Counted from the first letter of the stretch, positions 1 to 8,900 are shown. The stretch is 45,956 bases of DNA from Deltaproteobacteria bacterium (GCA_002731275.1 PCBK01000083.1:1-45956); one strand, 5' to 3'. Numbers and translations are program-made. The notes: generated by a model from the letters alone, not told the origin.

Positions 1-1
1 G

Positions 2-241
2 TTCGTCAAAGTAAGTCTTGTGGCTGAAACAGGAAGCCGAGGCTCTGATTCTCAGATGCCCTCGGAAGCTCGCTCCTTTAGGGGCGAGTAAGTTCACCTT
101 CAGGGACAACATATCTTGGCGGCTGATGTGCTCAATCGTCCCAAGGACTTCATGGCAGTGCGTCGTCTCATCAACCAGCAGGCTGTGGTTGATTGTGAAC
201 GGCTTGCAGATGAGACAATTCCACTCCGCGAAGTCGCGTGA
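2..241 (+). pseudogene. possible gene remnant at the window edge
   Basis: One forward frame (phase 2) reads through from the window edge. It has one stop at 89-91 and a second at 239-241, and the stretch between them reads like coding sequence (…AADVLNRPKDFMAVRRLINQQ…). I do not recognise the family. The first stop falls just after a hairpin (69-88, 8-bp arms, TTTA loop), so this could be the decayed 3' end of a gene or chance. It ends 40 bp from the convergent TetR gene. Most of the gene, if real, lies outside the window. Confidence 0.2.
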
Positions 242-280
242 ACCGAATCTTGAGCGACTCCCCTCGTTTTTGTCTATGTG

Positions 281-850
281 TTAAGTCACTTCGTCACTTG
301 TGGGTAGATTCACATCGTATTGCTTGGCAACTGCACGAAGTGGACCGGGATGTCCGTATACTTTGGACAACATCAAGGCACCTTCGACCGCAGACAAGAG
401 CGCTGTGGCTTCTTGCTCTTCCATTCCCAGATGTTCCTGAATAAGACGTTCCCACTCCCGAAAGATCTCTTGTGCGACTGTCTGGAGTTCTTCGTTGGGG
501 GCTTCGAGGGCGATTGTCGCTGTCGGGCAACCAAGTTCGAGCTGATGGGAGAGTAAGTGCTCCTGGAAAGCTGCGAAGATGATGTGGATTTTCTCTTGCC
601 TGGTCAGGCCTTGTGTGAATTGTGCAGCCAACATCGTCTGAAGATGTGTCGCGCTGCTCTTCATGGCTTCGACTGCGAGCTGGACTTTCCCGTTTGGGTA
701 ATGGAAGTAGAAGGAACCTCTTGGCGCACCACTTTCACGCAAAATCTCTTGTACACCCGTTGCGCTGTAGCCTTTTTTGGCAAAGAGTTGCTCTGCTGTG
801 TCCAGTAACTTCTGGCGTGTTTGTCCTCCTGTGTTCTTACCTTGCGCCAT
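281..850 (-). CDS. TetR-family repressor, NemR/YxaF-like
   Basis: A 189-residue TetR-type regulator. The N-terminal helix-turn-helix (about residues 12-58) has the usual RQKLLDTAEQLF…G(Y/F)…GVQEIL…GAPRGSFYFHYPNGK pattern. The rest is a helical ligand and dimer domain. Its start is set by AAGGAG nine bases before the ATG. It lies 24 bp downstream of the flavin oxidoreductase gene on the same strand, so the pair is probably one operon with the repressor last. A single conserved-looking cysteine (Cys108, in LGCPT) sits where E. coli NemR, as I recall it, has its sensor Cys106 (SGCLT). NemR controls the old-yellow enzyme NemA, so an electrophile- or redox-sensing repressor of the neighbouring enzyme is a reasonable inference. 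The family call is firm; the inducer is not known. Confidence 0.88.
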   Translation of the reverse strand: MAQGKNTGGQTRQKLLDTAEQLFAKKGYSATGVQEILRESGAPRGSFYFHYPNGKVQLAVEAMKSSATHLQTMLAAQFTQGLTRQEKIHIIFAAFQEHLLSHQLELGCPTATIALEAPNEELQTVAQEIFREWERLIQEHLGMEEQEATALLSAVEGALMLSKVYGHPGPLRAVAKQYDVNLPTSDEVT

Positions 851-874
851 CTTGCTCTTCTCCTTTTTATCCTT

Positions 875-2101
875 TTAACCCCAAAGCACTTTGGGGATTT
901 CTGTCAACAACGCCCATACCCGACTCGCACGAGGTCCAAGTGATTGACCTGTTTGTGCGATAGATGCGATATGTCGCTTATACCAGAATGTCTGCAACAT
1001 ATTGTCGAGTGTTTTGATCCCCAAACGATCTCGTGCTTGAAGAGCGACGGTTTCTCTGCTCTCCAACAGACGTTTGGGCAAGTCAGGTTCGACGATCATA
1101 GGTCTCGCGATCCCAATCAAATCACATTCTCCGTCACGAATGCAATCATCCATAAACGAAGACGAGCGAAAACCGCCCGTTACGATCAGTGTGACAGATG
1201 AAACTGCGCGAACCCGCTCTGCAAAGGAGAGAAAATAGGCCTCACGCTTTTGGGTCGATTCACTCCCCATCATTGCTGGCGATTCGTAGTTACCACCTGA
1301 GATCTCCAAAAAGTCGATCTCGCGCTCTGACAACCACTCGATCACCTGCAAAGAGTCGTCTTCACCAAATCCACCCCTTTGAAAGTCCGCAGAGTTCAGC
1401 TTCACACCAACGAGGAATGTCTCGGAGACCGCATCTTTTACGCGATCAACGATTTGAAGCAACAATGAGGCTCTGTTTTCCAGAGGACCTCCCCACCTGT
1501 CCTCTCGGAGGTTGAGCAGTGGGGAGAGGAATTGACTCAGCAAGTACCCATGTGCTGCGTGGATCTCAACGCCTGCAAAACCTGCCTTCTCCAAGAAGAC
1601 TGCGCTCTCGACGAAATCATCGATCACTTGCTCTAGCTCATCTTCTGTCGCAGCTCTTGGTGCCTGGAAAATGCTGCCGTATCCTTCGAGCGGGACCGCT
1701 GACGGAGCGATTGGCTGAAACCCCGTGTGTGCCATCGCCTGACGCCCAGCGTGGTTGATCTGCACGATGCCCTTCGCTCCGTGTGCTTGTATCCTCTTTG
1801 CCAACTCCGACTGTTCTGCTAATCCCTGATCATCCCGAAAAATGACGAGATTCCCATTGCGAGATTTTCCCTCCTGCGAGACAAACATGTTCCCTGTTAA
1901 GATCATACCTACCCCTGACGCCCCCCATGTGTCGTAAAGAGAGAGCATTCCTTTTGTCATCCTCCCGTCCTTTTCGGCAAGAAGTTCCTCTGTCGAGGCT
2001 TTTACCAAGCGATTGTTCGTGCTGACGCCTGTGCTCCATGTGTACACAGAGTCCAAGGATTCGGCTTTGTCTTTCACTTTTTCAGGTTTGATCATGTTCA
2101 T
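875..2101 (-). CDS. NADH:flavin oxidoreductase, old yellow enzyme family
   Basis: A 408-residue TIM-barrel FMN enzyme of the OYE/NADH-oxidase family, which reduces activated C=C bonds or other electrophiles with NAD(P)H. Recognisable features are the FMN-barrel start (NNRLVKASTEE), the IVQINHAGRQ strand, the substrate-binding HAAHGYLLSQFLSPLLN motif near residue 190, the REDRWGG segment and a late TGGFRSS…DLIGIARP phosphate-binding part. It resembles the shorter single-domain members, with no C-terminal Fe-S or Rossmann domain as in 2,4-dienoyl-CoA reductase. AAAGGAG lies seven bases before the ATG. A TetR gene follows and a tandem operator lies 35 bp upstream, which suggests substrate-induced expression. 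Confidence 0.9.
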   Translation of the reverse strand: MNMIKPEKVKDKAESLDSVYTWSTGVSTNNRLVKASTEELLAEKDGRMTKGMLSLYDTWGASGVGMILTGNMFVSQEGKSRNGNLVIFRDDQGLAEQSELAKRIQAHGAKGIVQINHAGRQAMAHTGFQPIAPSAVPLEGYGSIFQAPRAATEDELEQVIDDFVESAVFLEKAGFAGVEIHAAHGYLLSQFLSPLLNLREDRWGGPLENRASLLLQIVDRVKDAVSETFLVGVKLNSADFQRGGFGEDDSLQVIEWLSEREIDFLEISGGNYESPAMMGSESTQKREAYFLSFAERVRAVSSVTLIVTGGFRSSSFMDDCIRDGECDLIGIARPMIVEPDLPKRLLESRETVALQARDRLGIKTLDNMLQTFWYKRHIASIAQTGQSLGPRASRVWALLTEIPKVLWG

Positions 2102-2135
2102 CTTTTCTCTCCTTTGTGTGGATGATTTGCTTGTG

Positions 2136-2171
2136 TATATAGACCGATCGTCATATATAGACCGATCGTCA
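2136..2171. promoter_or_regulatory. tandem operator of the OYE-TetR pair
   Basis: Two adjacent perfect copies of the 18-mer TATATAGACCGATCGTCA (2136-2153 and 2154-2171). Each has an inverted-repeat core (GAC-CGATC-GTC), and the pair starts 35 bp upstream of the oxidoreductase start. AGACC/GGTCT half-sites are typical of NemR- and LmrA/YxaF-type TetR repressors, so this is most likely the autoregulatory site of the repressor at 281-850. The rest of the 343-bp gap (2102-2444) shows only AT-rich sequence that could hold divergent promoters. Confidence 0.7.
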
Positions 2172-2444
2172 TAATAACGATGTATTTTGGAATGTCAACA
2201 AGATCAAGAAAGGTTGAAAGTCGATTCAACGATCAGAGAAATTTCTAGGAAGATGGAGAGGTGTGTGTGTGTGGGAAAAAGGATGTGATTGTTTTGATTT
2301 CACTTTTGGATGAAGTTGTTGTTGGTTTATCTTTTGCATTATGTGGTGGTGTCACTTTCGTCGCTTGTGACATGTGGTATGGTTGCTGACGAAGATAAGT
2401 GGTGAGTCTTTTGAAACAAACATTTTCAATTTGGAGCTAGAAAA

Positions 2445-3728
2445 ATGATGAAACGTTTGGCTTTGTCTATGCTTATGTGTTTAACTTTGCTGTCTTTTGG
2501 GACTCAGGCGCGAGCTGAATCTGAGATGTACAAGTTTTGCAAACACGACATCAACACATCCAAAGAGATCAAGGCGATGATTGGTTCGATCACGATGGGG
2601 ACGATCTTGATCAAGGGTGTGCTCGCGACGGCTGCGAATGTCATCATCATCAATAGAGTCAACAAGGAGACGTTGAAGATCGTAGGGGACACCGCAGAAC
2701 TTGGAGACAAGATCTTTCCAGTGTTTGCGCCCTCCACGAGAGCCTTTTTCAAGGCTTTTATTCCCACGATCAAGGCAGCAGAAGGACAGCTTAGTCGGAG
2801 TGATGGATACTTTAAGAAACTCTTCATTGGGCGATTGAACCAAGATGGTTTGACCGCTGGCAATTCGGCATACGCATCACATCCTGTCGTGACTTTCTAC
2901 AAACACTCCCTGAAGTTCTTCAAATACTGGGACTTTGTAGCTGGTTCCATCATTGCGTATCAGGTCGCCGCAAAGATCACCTGCGCAGAGGTGAAAAAAG
3001 CACACCAACAGTGTATGAACAAAGCCAAAAACAAGAGCAAGTGCGACATCAGCTTCAACGATCTCCCCGAAACAGATGCTGATATGTCTGTTGAAAGGAG
3101 TTCTTGCAGTGCAAATGATGCGGCGGCAAAATACACCGCTTTGATGACCCGCCTGGCTCCGACTGTTCGCAAAATGCGTGCGGCAAACAAAAAAATCCTC
3201 AAGGCTTTGAAACCCTTAAAGGCGATGGTCTCAAAAGCTAGCGCTGCGCTCAGTCCCCTGAGAGGCACACTCAGTGGAGTCGATAAGGCTATGAAAGTGT
3301 TGAAGAAAGGTTTATCCCCATTCAAAGTGTTCTCGACTGCCGTGAAAAAAGCCATGAACAAGAAGATCTGTATCAAGTTCAAAATCAAGATTGGAAAGAT
3401 CAAGAAACAAAGTAAGAAGTGTTCACGCCCCAAAAATCTCGTCAAGACCATCAAAAAGTATACACAAGCAGCACAAAAGGCGTTCAAAGTGGCGACACAA
3501 AAAATCATCGATCCCATCATCAATAGAGTCAAAAGAAAGGTGATGAAGATCCCTGGCCTCAGTAAAATGAAGAGCTCACTGTCCAAACTCGCGAGCAAGA
3601 TGAATATCAACAAAAAACTCAACAGTGTGAGCAAAGTTCTCGCGAGTGTCCCTGGTAAGACTTTTGTGACACAGCTTCGAAGCGCCACAACACAAATCAA
3701 ATCCCTCAACACCCAAATGTCTCGCTAA
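2445..3728 (+). CDS. secreted Lys-rich protein of unknown function
   Basis: A 427-residue protein I do not recognise. It starts with a clear Sec signal peptide (MMKRLALSMLMCLTLLSFGTQARA, likely cut before Glu25). Two moderately hydrophobic stretches follow (about 43-70 and 158-180) and then scattered cysteines. From about residue 230 the protein is a strongly basic, helix-prone tail rich in Lys, Ser, Ala and Leu, with loose repeats such as KKILKALKPLKAM and KAMKVLKKGLSPFK. GGAG sits eight bases before the first of two adjacent ATGs. It is monocistronic, divergent from the oxidoreductase and convergent with purM. An exported DNA-, polymer- or membrane-binding role would fit the charge, but this is a guess. 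Confidence 0.75.
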   Translation: MMKRLALSMLMCLTLLSFGTQARAESEMYKFCKHDINTSKEIKAMIGSITMGTILIKGVLATAANVIIINRVNKETLKIVGDTAELGDKIFPVFAPSTRAFFKAFIPTIKAAEGQLSRSDGYFKKLFIGRLNQDGLTAGNSAYASHPVVTFYKHSLKFFKYWDFVAGSIIAYQVAAKITCAEVKKAHQQCMNKAKNKSKCDISFNDLPETDADMSVERSSCSANDAAAKYTALMTRLAPTVRKMRAANKKILKALKPLKAMVSKASAALSPLRGTLSGVDKAMKVLKKGLSPFKVFSTAVKKAMNKKICIKFKIKIGKIKKQSKKCSRPKNLVKTIKKYTQAAQKAFKVATQKIIDPIINRVKRKVMKIPGLSKMKSSLSKLASKMNINKKLNSVSKVLASVPGKTFVTQLRSATTQIKSLNTQMSR

Positions 3729-3846
3729 TGATGTTGATGTGGCCGACAAGGCCGTCGATAGAAAAAGCGTACATTTGATTCACGAGCTTCAAAAAAGAAG
3801 CTGGCAACCTGACTCCCCTCAAAAATCTCCACTTGCCCCCTTTTTC

Positions 3847-4977
3847 CTACTCGTCAAGACCAAAGGAAAACCATTTGTCGGGGCTGGCAAAGCCTTTGCT
3901 TTTGATATCGATCGTCGCTTGTTCTTGGACTGAACCGATCACCTTGGCTTCGACACCATGCTCTTTGGCGATGTCCAAGACGACGTCAGGTTCGGGTGTC
4001 ACAAGGGCCATCCCCTGCCCCATGTTCCACGTCCGGTATGCTTCTTTGTCTGCGATACCAGCATGCTCCTGGCAGTACAACATCAGCGGTGAAGGCGTAA
4101 ACAAATCGTCCAATCGAGCGCCGTAGCCGGACTTTTTCAGCGCGCGTCCCAACTTTCCTGGAACACCACCTCCTGTGATGTGTGCTGCCGCATGGACTTT
4201 TGCGCGCGCTCCCTTCTCAAAGCCTCCGACCATATCGACAACAGTGCGACTGTAAATCCTCGAAGGCCACAACGCCCACTCGCCCATTGTCTTTCCTTCG
4301 AAGGGCAGTGTATGCCAGACATCACCGTGTAGATCTGACATGGCCTTTCTCAACAAAGACAATCCATTTGAACGAAAACCTTCTTCTCTCAAGCCGACGA
4401 TCGTATCTCCAGGACGGACATCTTCCCCTGTCAATATGTGTTCACGTTTTGCAAACCACACGACGGCTGCACCCCAATTGCAGCAAAAATCCCCAACACC
4501 TCCAACACGAAGGCCCAATTCGGCGACCTCACCATTCACAACTGCGACACCTGCGTCTGCTGCAGCCTTGACATACCCATCCGCCAATTGACGAATGACA
4601 TCGATATGGTCGCGTTGATCATCACCGAGTGTGTTGAGGTCCAAGATCGAGCCGATCAAAACAGGTTCGGCTCCACGGATGACAGCGTCATCACACACCA
4701 TCGCGAACAGATCAAACGCCATTGTCGAATGGTCACCGACACGCTCTGCGATCTCAACCTTGGTGCCGATCCCATCGAAGCCGATGTTCATCAGTGTCCC
4801 CTTCGGTAGGTTGGAGACGTCGATGGCACGCAGACCACTAAAGTCATCAAAAGGCACGATCACTTCACCGAGCAGACCAGCGCGGTTCTTCCAGGTCTCA
4901 CGTGCAGCCTCATACATGATCTCGGAAGCCTTGTCCCCTAATGAGAGATGAACACCTGCATCTTGATATGTCGTCAT
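3847..4977 (-). CDS. purM: phosphoribosylformylglycinamidine cyclo-ligase (AIR synthase)
   Basis: PurM closes FGAM to 5-aminoimidazole ribotide using ATP, step 5 of purine synthesis. The 376-residue protein shows the family's GFDGIGTKV…MAFDLFAMVCDDAVIRGAEPV nucleotide and metal-binding core, the VVNGEVAELG segment, GFRSNGLSLLRK and AHITGGGVPGKLGRALKKSGYGA. The open frame extends about 125 codons upstream, but that extension only translates an intergenic repeat array. The start at MTTYQD has GAAAGG about 12 bases upstream and gives a normal PurM length. It is the last gene of the leftward purine run, separated from purC by 388 bp. Confidence 0.95.
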   Translation of the reverse strand: MTTYQDAGVHLSLGDKASEIMYEAARETWKNRAGLLGEVIVPFDDFSGLRAIDVSNLPKGTLMNIGFDGIGTKVEIAERVGDHSTMAFDLFAMVCDDAVIRGAEPVLIGSILDLNTLGDDQRDHIDVIRQLADGYVKAAADAGVAVVNGEVAELGLRVGGVGDFCCNWGAAVVWFAKREHILTGEDVRPGDTIVGLREEGFRSNGLSLLRKAMSDLHGDVWHTLPFEGKTMGEWALWPSRIYSRTVVDMVGGFEKGARAKVHAAAHITGGGVPGKLGRALKKSGYGARLDDLFTPSPLMLYCQEHAGIADKEAYRTWNMGQGMALVTPEPDVVLDIAKEHGVEAKVIGSVQEQATIDIKSKGFASPDKWFSFGLDE

Positions 4978-5148
4978 CGGATAAAACCTTTCACTGCAAC
5001 ATGGTTGGGTGTGTGAGAAAAGAAGAATCAACTCATAGCGCTCAAAGAGCGCAAGACAAACGATGCGTGAGCATCGTGGGGTCTGGGGTGAAAACCCCAG
5101 GCGGGGGTGGGTGGCAAACCCACTATGCCAAGCGGAGCGCGGCAGTAA

Positions 5149-5325
5149 AGTAAGGGCAAGTGGCAACTTGCCCCAAAAGAGCGACAGCAAGGGCAAGTGG
5201 CAACTTGCCCCAAAAGAGTGGCAACTTGCCCCAAAAGAACGACAGTAAGGGCAAGTGGCAACTTGCCCCAAAAGAACGACAGTAAGGGCAAGTGGCAACT
5301 TGCCCCAATACAGGCAACTTGCCCT
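5149..5325. repeat. REP-like tandem hairpin array
   Basis: Four full copies of a perfect hairpin with 8-bp arms, GGGCAAGT-GGCA-ACTTGCCC, lie at 5154-5173, 5191-5210, 5249-5268 and 5286-5305. Two half copies (about 5218-5232 and 5313-5325) carry only the 3' arm. The repeat period is 37 bp, with a linker like CCAAAAGAACGACAGTAAG. The array fills the gap between purC and purM. It keeps an open minus-strand frame joined to purM, but the repeated sequence argues against coding. It may stabilise or attenuate the message between the two genes. The remaining part of the gap (4978-5148) holds nothing I recognise. Confidence 0.9.
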
Positions 5326-5365
5326 GCTCTCTGAGAGTGGCGACTCTCGCACGGTAAAAAACGTA

Positions 5366-6451
5366 CTACACCAGGATACCTAACGGAGCCAATGCGTCGA
5401 GAATCTCGGTGTGTGGTTTCTCAGTCGTGGGGACAGCCTTGCCTGTGATCTTCTCGGCGATGTTGGTGTATCGCTTTGATACGTCCAACAACACCTCTTG
5501 CGGAAGCTGCGTATTTGCGGCGAGTTCTTTGCGCTCACTCATACGGTTTGCGTTGAGCAAGATCTCGTTGTCAAAGGCCGACAACAAAAATTGGCGAAAG
5601 CTCTCTTTGCAGTAGTCGACGATACGACCTTCTTTGTATGCCTCTGCATCCCAAAAGCGCGAAGAGTCAGGTGTCCCTACCTCGTCCATGTACACCAACT
5701 CATCTTCACCGTGGACATTCTTGGCGTACCCAAACTCGAACTTGGTGTCGACAAAGATCTGTCCGACCTTTTCGAGCTGTGAACCGATCAGTTGGACACC
5801 TTCGAGCAACATCCGTTGTGATTGTTCAAGGTCATCGAGAGACTTGAGGCCAAAGGCCGTCGCATTCTCTCTGATCTGCTCGATAGAGACGGGTGTGTCT
5901 TCTTCTTCTGGGACGCCTGGGATGCCGAAGAGCATGCCCTTTGTCGAAGGTGTGAGCAAAGTCTCTGGTAACGGTTGGTTGGTTTGAAGCCCTTCTGGGA
6001 GCGCGATCCCACAGAATGTACGCTGACCCTTTGTGTAGGCGCGGGCCATGCTACCTGCGAGATAGTTGCGCGCGATGGCTTCAAAGTAGAGTGGTTGTGT
6101 TCGTTGGACGATCCACACGAGAGGATGAGGTTCTTCGAGGACGTGGTGTCTCGCGATCCCTGCCTGCTCGAATTGAGAGAACCAATGCATCGAGATCGCG
6201 TTGAGCGCTGCACCCTTTTGAGGTACACCGTCCATCCCACCTTCTGCCCTCCAGTTAAAGTCAAAGGCAGAGATGCGATCTGAGATCACCATAACACCGA
6301 GCTGAGAATCAAATGAGACGGGATAATCACGAGAGGTGATCAAACGTCGACTGTCCTCTTTCGTCAGCCAATATAACGAACGGACCTTGCCATCGTGAAC
6401 ATCTCCCTCGTGGATGATGGGGAGCTGCGATGTGTTTGTGAGCACATCCAT
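5366..6451 (-). CDS. purC: SAICAR synthase
   Basis: Phosphoribosylaminoimidazole-succinocarboxamide synthase joins CAIR and aspartate using ATP. At 361 residues it is one of the long PurC forms (E. coli has about 237). The family pattern is clear: EGDVHDGKVRSLYWL glycine-rich start, VMVISDRISAFD, QKGAALNAIS, YFEAIARNYLAGSMARAY and the late IFVDTKFEFGYAK…ELVYMDEVGTPDSSRFWDAEAY. It starts nine bases after the AICAR transformylase stop codon, so the two are co-transcribed. Confidence 0.95.
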   Translation of the reverse strand: MDVLTNTSQLPIIHEGDVHDGKVRSLYWLTKEDSRRLITSRDYPVSFDSQLGVMVISDRISAFDFNWRAEGGMDGVPQKGAALNAISMHWFSQFEQAGIARHHVLEEPHPLVWIVQRTQPLYFEAIARNYLAGSMARAYTKGQRTFCGIALPEGLQTNQPLPETLLTPSTKGMLFGIPGVPEEEDTPVSIEQIRENATAFGLKSLDDLEQSQRMLLEGVQLIGSQLEKVGQIFVDTKFEFGYAKNVHGEDELVYMDEVGTPDSSRFWDAEAYKEGRIVDYCKESFRQFLLSAFDNEILLNANRMSERKELAANTQLPQEVLLDVSKRYTNIAEKITGKAVPTTEKPHTEILDALAPLGILV

Positions 6452-6460
6452 GATGACCTC

Positions 6461-7675
6461 CTAGAAGTGACCAAAGCAACGTTCAAGTGTCGCAGGCATC
6501 GCAATATCAAAGGAATTTGCAGCGTCGATGACCAGACCATCTCTAACCGAACCATAAGGCTGTAAGATCGCTGAGACGCCTACACGGCCGAGACGTTCAA
6601 CAGAGTCAGGGAAGGGGAAGAAGGCATCAGAGGCGCAGGATGCTCCCTCAAAGGGGTTCTCTGGAAGCTGTTCATGTCCGGTGATGCCAAAGAGCGGATC
6701 GTATTCAATGCCTTCACGGTCAAAGGCTTTTTGATATCCCTTGATGATCGCTTGCTCGATGGCGCCGACACGTTCGACCTGTCCTGAACCATTGACCACG
6801 AGCGCACCATTTTTGACGACGACGACACCGTTACTTCGTGCGCCGGCGATGTTGAGATACCATGCTGTGAGCAGGTCGGACATCTCTTGCGCTGTGGGAT
6901 CGCGTTGGATGGTGTGTTGATTGCCGTGTTTGTCGATCTTCATGGGGTCGAGGACGAGGTCTTCTGCGCTGCGGACGGAGCTGAGGTAGAGCTCTTGAAG
7001 TGCAAGTCGACCTGAGGGCATCTCCTTGATCGACCACAATCCATGTGTGTCATCACCCTTGAATTTGGGCAGCGTATCGAGACGGGAGAAGGTCGACAGG
7101 CGGACATTTTTGGAGCCCTCTTGGAGCTTCTCGATTTGTCCCTCTTCGTAGTCTGGTGCTGCGACGACATCGACGATATGGCGGGGGTATAGTTCGAGAA
7201 TTGCCTCTGTCGTGTCAGCGTCGAGAGGACGGTTGAGCACGACGGTTCCGCCAAAGTTACTGCGTCGATCAGCGTCACGGGCGAGACGATAGATCTCCGC
7301 GAGTGATTGGTCGACGTGATTTTGTTTGGCGAAGCCGGAGATGATGTTGTGTTTCATAATGGCGACGGCGGGGACCTCGAAGAACTTGAGGTTATCCATC
7401 GCGCGGGTGATATCCATCAGGTTGGTGAGGGAGAGACCACCTTTTCCGCGACCGTCTTTTCGGACCGATTGGATGTCCGTCCATTCAGCGATTTGACGTG
7501 CTCTCTTTCCCTCGATCTCATCGAGGATGTAGAGCGCGGCCTGCTGATTGGGGTTCTCACCGTATTTCAGGTCGGCCTCTTTTTGGAGTGTGATGGTGAG
7601 TTGATCAGGGAATTCGCCTTCATTTCTTTGCCGATATACACGCTTAAATTGGGAGATATCTGTGCCTCTAGACAT
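6461..7675 (-). CDS. stand-alone AICAR transformylase (PurH C-terminal-domain type)
   Basis: A 404-residue protein matching only the AICAR formyltransferase part of PurH: KYGENPNQQAALY, GLSLTNLMDITRAMDNLKFFE, VAIMKHNIISGFA, NFGGTVVLNRPLD, VVKNGALVVNGSGQVERVGAIEQAI and ASDAFFPFPDSVERLGRVGVSAILQPYGSVRDGLVIDAAN. The Lys-His of MKHN and the SDAFFPF segment are the catalytic and cofactor regions known from PurH. The N-terminal MGS-like IMP cyclohydrolase domain is absent; that step is supplied by the gene just upstream. An upstream TTG is possible, but ATG at 7675 has GGAG eight bases before it. It uses 10-formyl-tetrahydrofolate. Some authors call such stand-alone enzymes PurV. Confidence 0.92.
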   Translation of the reverse strand: MSRGTDISQFKRVYRQRNEGEFPDQLTITLQKEADLKYGENPNQQAALYILDEIEGKRARQIAEWTDIQSVRKDGRGKGGLSLTNLMDITRAMDNLKFFEVPAVAIMKHNIISGFAKQNHVDQSLAEIYRLARDADRRSNFGGTVVLNRPLDADTTEAILELYPRHIVDVVAAPDYEEGQIEKLQEGSKNVRLSTFSRLDTLPKFKGDDTHGLWSIKEMPSGRLALQELYLSSVRSAEDLVLDPMKIDKHGNQHTIQRDPTAQEMSDLLTAWYLNIAGARSNGVVVVKNGALVVNGSGQVERVGAIEQAIIKGYQKAFDREGIEYDPLFGITGHEQLPENPFEGASCASDAFFPFPDSVERLGRVGVSAILQPYGSVRDGLVIDAANSFDIAMPATLERCFGHF

Positions 7676-7720
7676 GCTCAACGCTCCATCAAATGGGGTG
7701 ATGTGATTGTGACGAGAAGG

Positions 7721-8554
7721 TTATGACTCGTTTTCGAGTTCATAACGATTGATGATATGAGAGGTCACACGCCGGGAGTGGATGCCGAGGAACATCACGG
7801 CGACGCTGACGCGAAAATCTTTGCCCGGTGATACGATCCCAGGACCGGGTTTTTTGGGCCCGAGCGCGTGGTACAATTGTCCCGCGATCTCTTCGGGCGT
7901 GTCGCCCTTGAGTTCTTCTTCGAAGGGTTCGCCACCAAAGGGTTGGATGGCTTCGCCTGAGGCTGCATTGGTCCCTTCGTAGGTGGAGATCAGGCGGGCT
8001 TTCCCTGGATGTAAAGGGAAGGAGTAAAAGGAACGCGCGGTTTTTCCGTGGTCTTCTTTGCAGATGACCATCGCTCCTTCGTCATCGGAGATGATGCCGC
8101 CGATACGTGGAGTGAAGTTGGGCGCATCCGGTTCAAAGGTCGTCAAGTCGAGAAATTGCCCATCCTCGTGGCCTTCGATCCACGTCGGTTGAGAGAGCGC
8201 TTCGACGAGGATGTCGAGAGGTTTTGCGCGTGTGTTGCCTTCGTAGTTGGATTCAACGGCATCAAAGAGCAGATCCGTCTGCGCGCTGTTGCTGACGATA
8301 ATTGATTGATTGAAGTGGAATGCGCAGGCGTAGAGCAGGAGATCGGGGTTGCCTCTCATGAGGAGATCAGGGTCTGTGACGCCTGTGACGAGGCTGTTCT
8401 CTTCGTCAAATTCGAGAACTCGGGCTTGGCTGGAGGGACTACGTCCGGTGATCGCGTAGCCGATCACGTTGTGTTCACCACTGACGTCACGTCCAAACAT
8501 GATGACACGGCCGGGATATTCACGAGTTGCGAGCGTTGAGAATGGGGCTTTCAT
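7721..8554 (-). CDS. purO: IMP cyclohydrolase, archaeal PurO type
   Basis: This 277-residue protein looks like the PurO family (IMP_cyclohyd), an Ntn-hydrolase-fold enzyme unrelated to the PurH cyclohydrolase domain that closes FAICAR to IMP. The N-terminal REYPGRVIMFGRD…VIGYAITGRSPSSQARVLEF is the best match, followed by the late GKARLISTYEG and FRVSVAVMFLGIHSRRV. The gene position, directly ahead of a transformylase lacking its cyclohydrolase half, supports the call. The start at MKAPFS has GAGAGG about nine bases upstream; the frame's longer upstream part has no such site. It is the first gene of the leftward run and is divergent from purN. It is longer than typical archaeal PurO (about 200 residues). 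Confidence 0.82.
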   Translation of the reverse strand: MKAPFSTLATREYPGRVIMFGRDVSGEHNVIGYAITGRSPSSQARVLEFDEENSLVTGVTDPDLLMRGNPDLLLYACAFHFNQSIIVSNSAQTDLLFDAVESNYEGNTRAKPLDILVEALSQPTWIEGHEDGQFLDLTTFEPDAPNFTPRIGGIISDDEGAMVICKEDHGKTARSFYSFPLHPGKARLISTYEGTNAASGEAIQPFGGEPFEEELKGDTPEEIAGQLYHALGPKKPGPGIVSPGKDFRVSVAVMFLGIHSRRVTSHIINRYELENES

Positions 8555-8900
8555 TTTTTGATCCTCTCTTGGATAGTTGGATAGCACAAGGCTGGATTGT
8601 ACTACCAAATGCACATGACAATGCAAAAAACTTCACAACGCCCTTCACGAAGGCAAGAGCGACATAGCGCGAGTGCAGATCTTTGTCAAGCCGTTCCGAA
8701 ACCTTCTCAGCGGTATTGCATCAAAACGCACATAGGCGGAGGCCGCGAGACGCTTGAAACGGAAAGAACGTCTTCAAAACAAAGAAGATACAACTTTGGT
8801 GTTGACAACAAAAGAGCGCTCGTGCTAATTGCCTCCGCCAAGCAGAGAAGCCATCAACAACGTCAGCCTGTCTTGGGCTGCCATTGTGGAAGGGCGTGGA

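Noticed and set aside
2960-3712. Minus-strand 250-codon frame with hydrophobic, transmembrane-like sequence
   Set aside because: It is the reverse of Lys-rich codons of the secreted protein, which has a signal peptide, ribosome binding site and matching start; hydrophobic runs arise from reading AAG/AAA backwards.
4978-5352. N-terminal extension of PurM of about 125 codons
   Set aside because: It translates the hairpin repeat array, and a PurM-length product starts at 4977 with a ribosome binding site.
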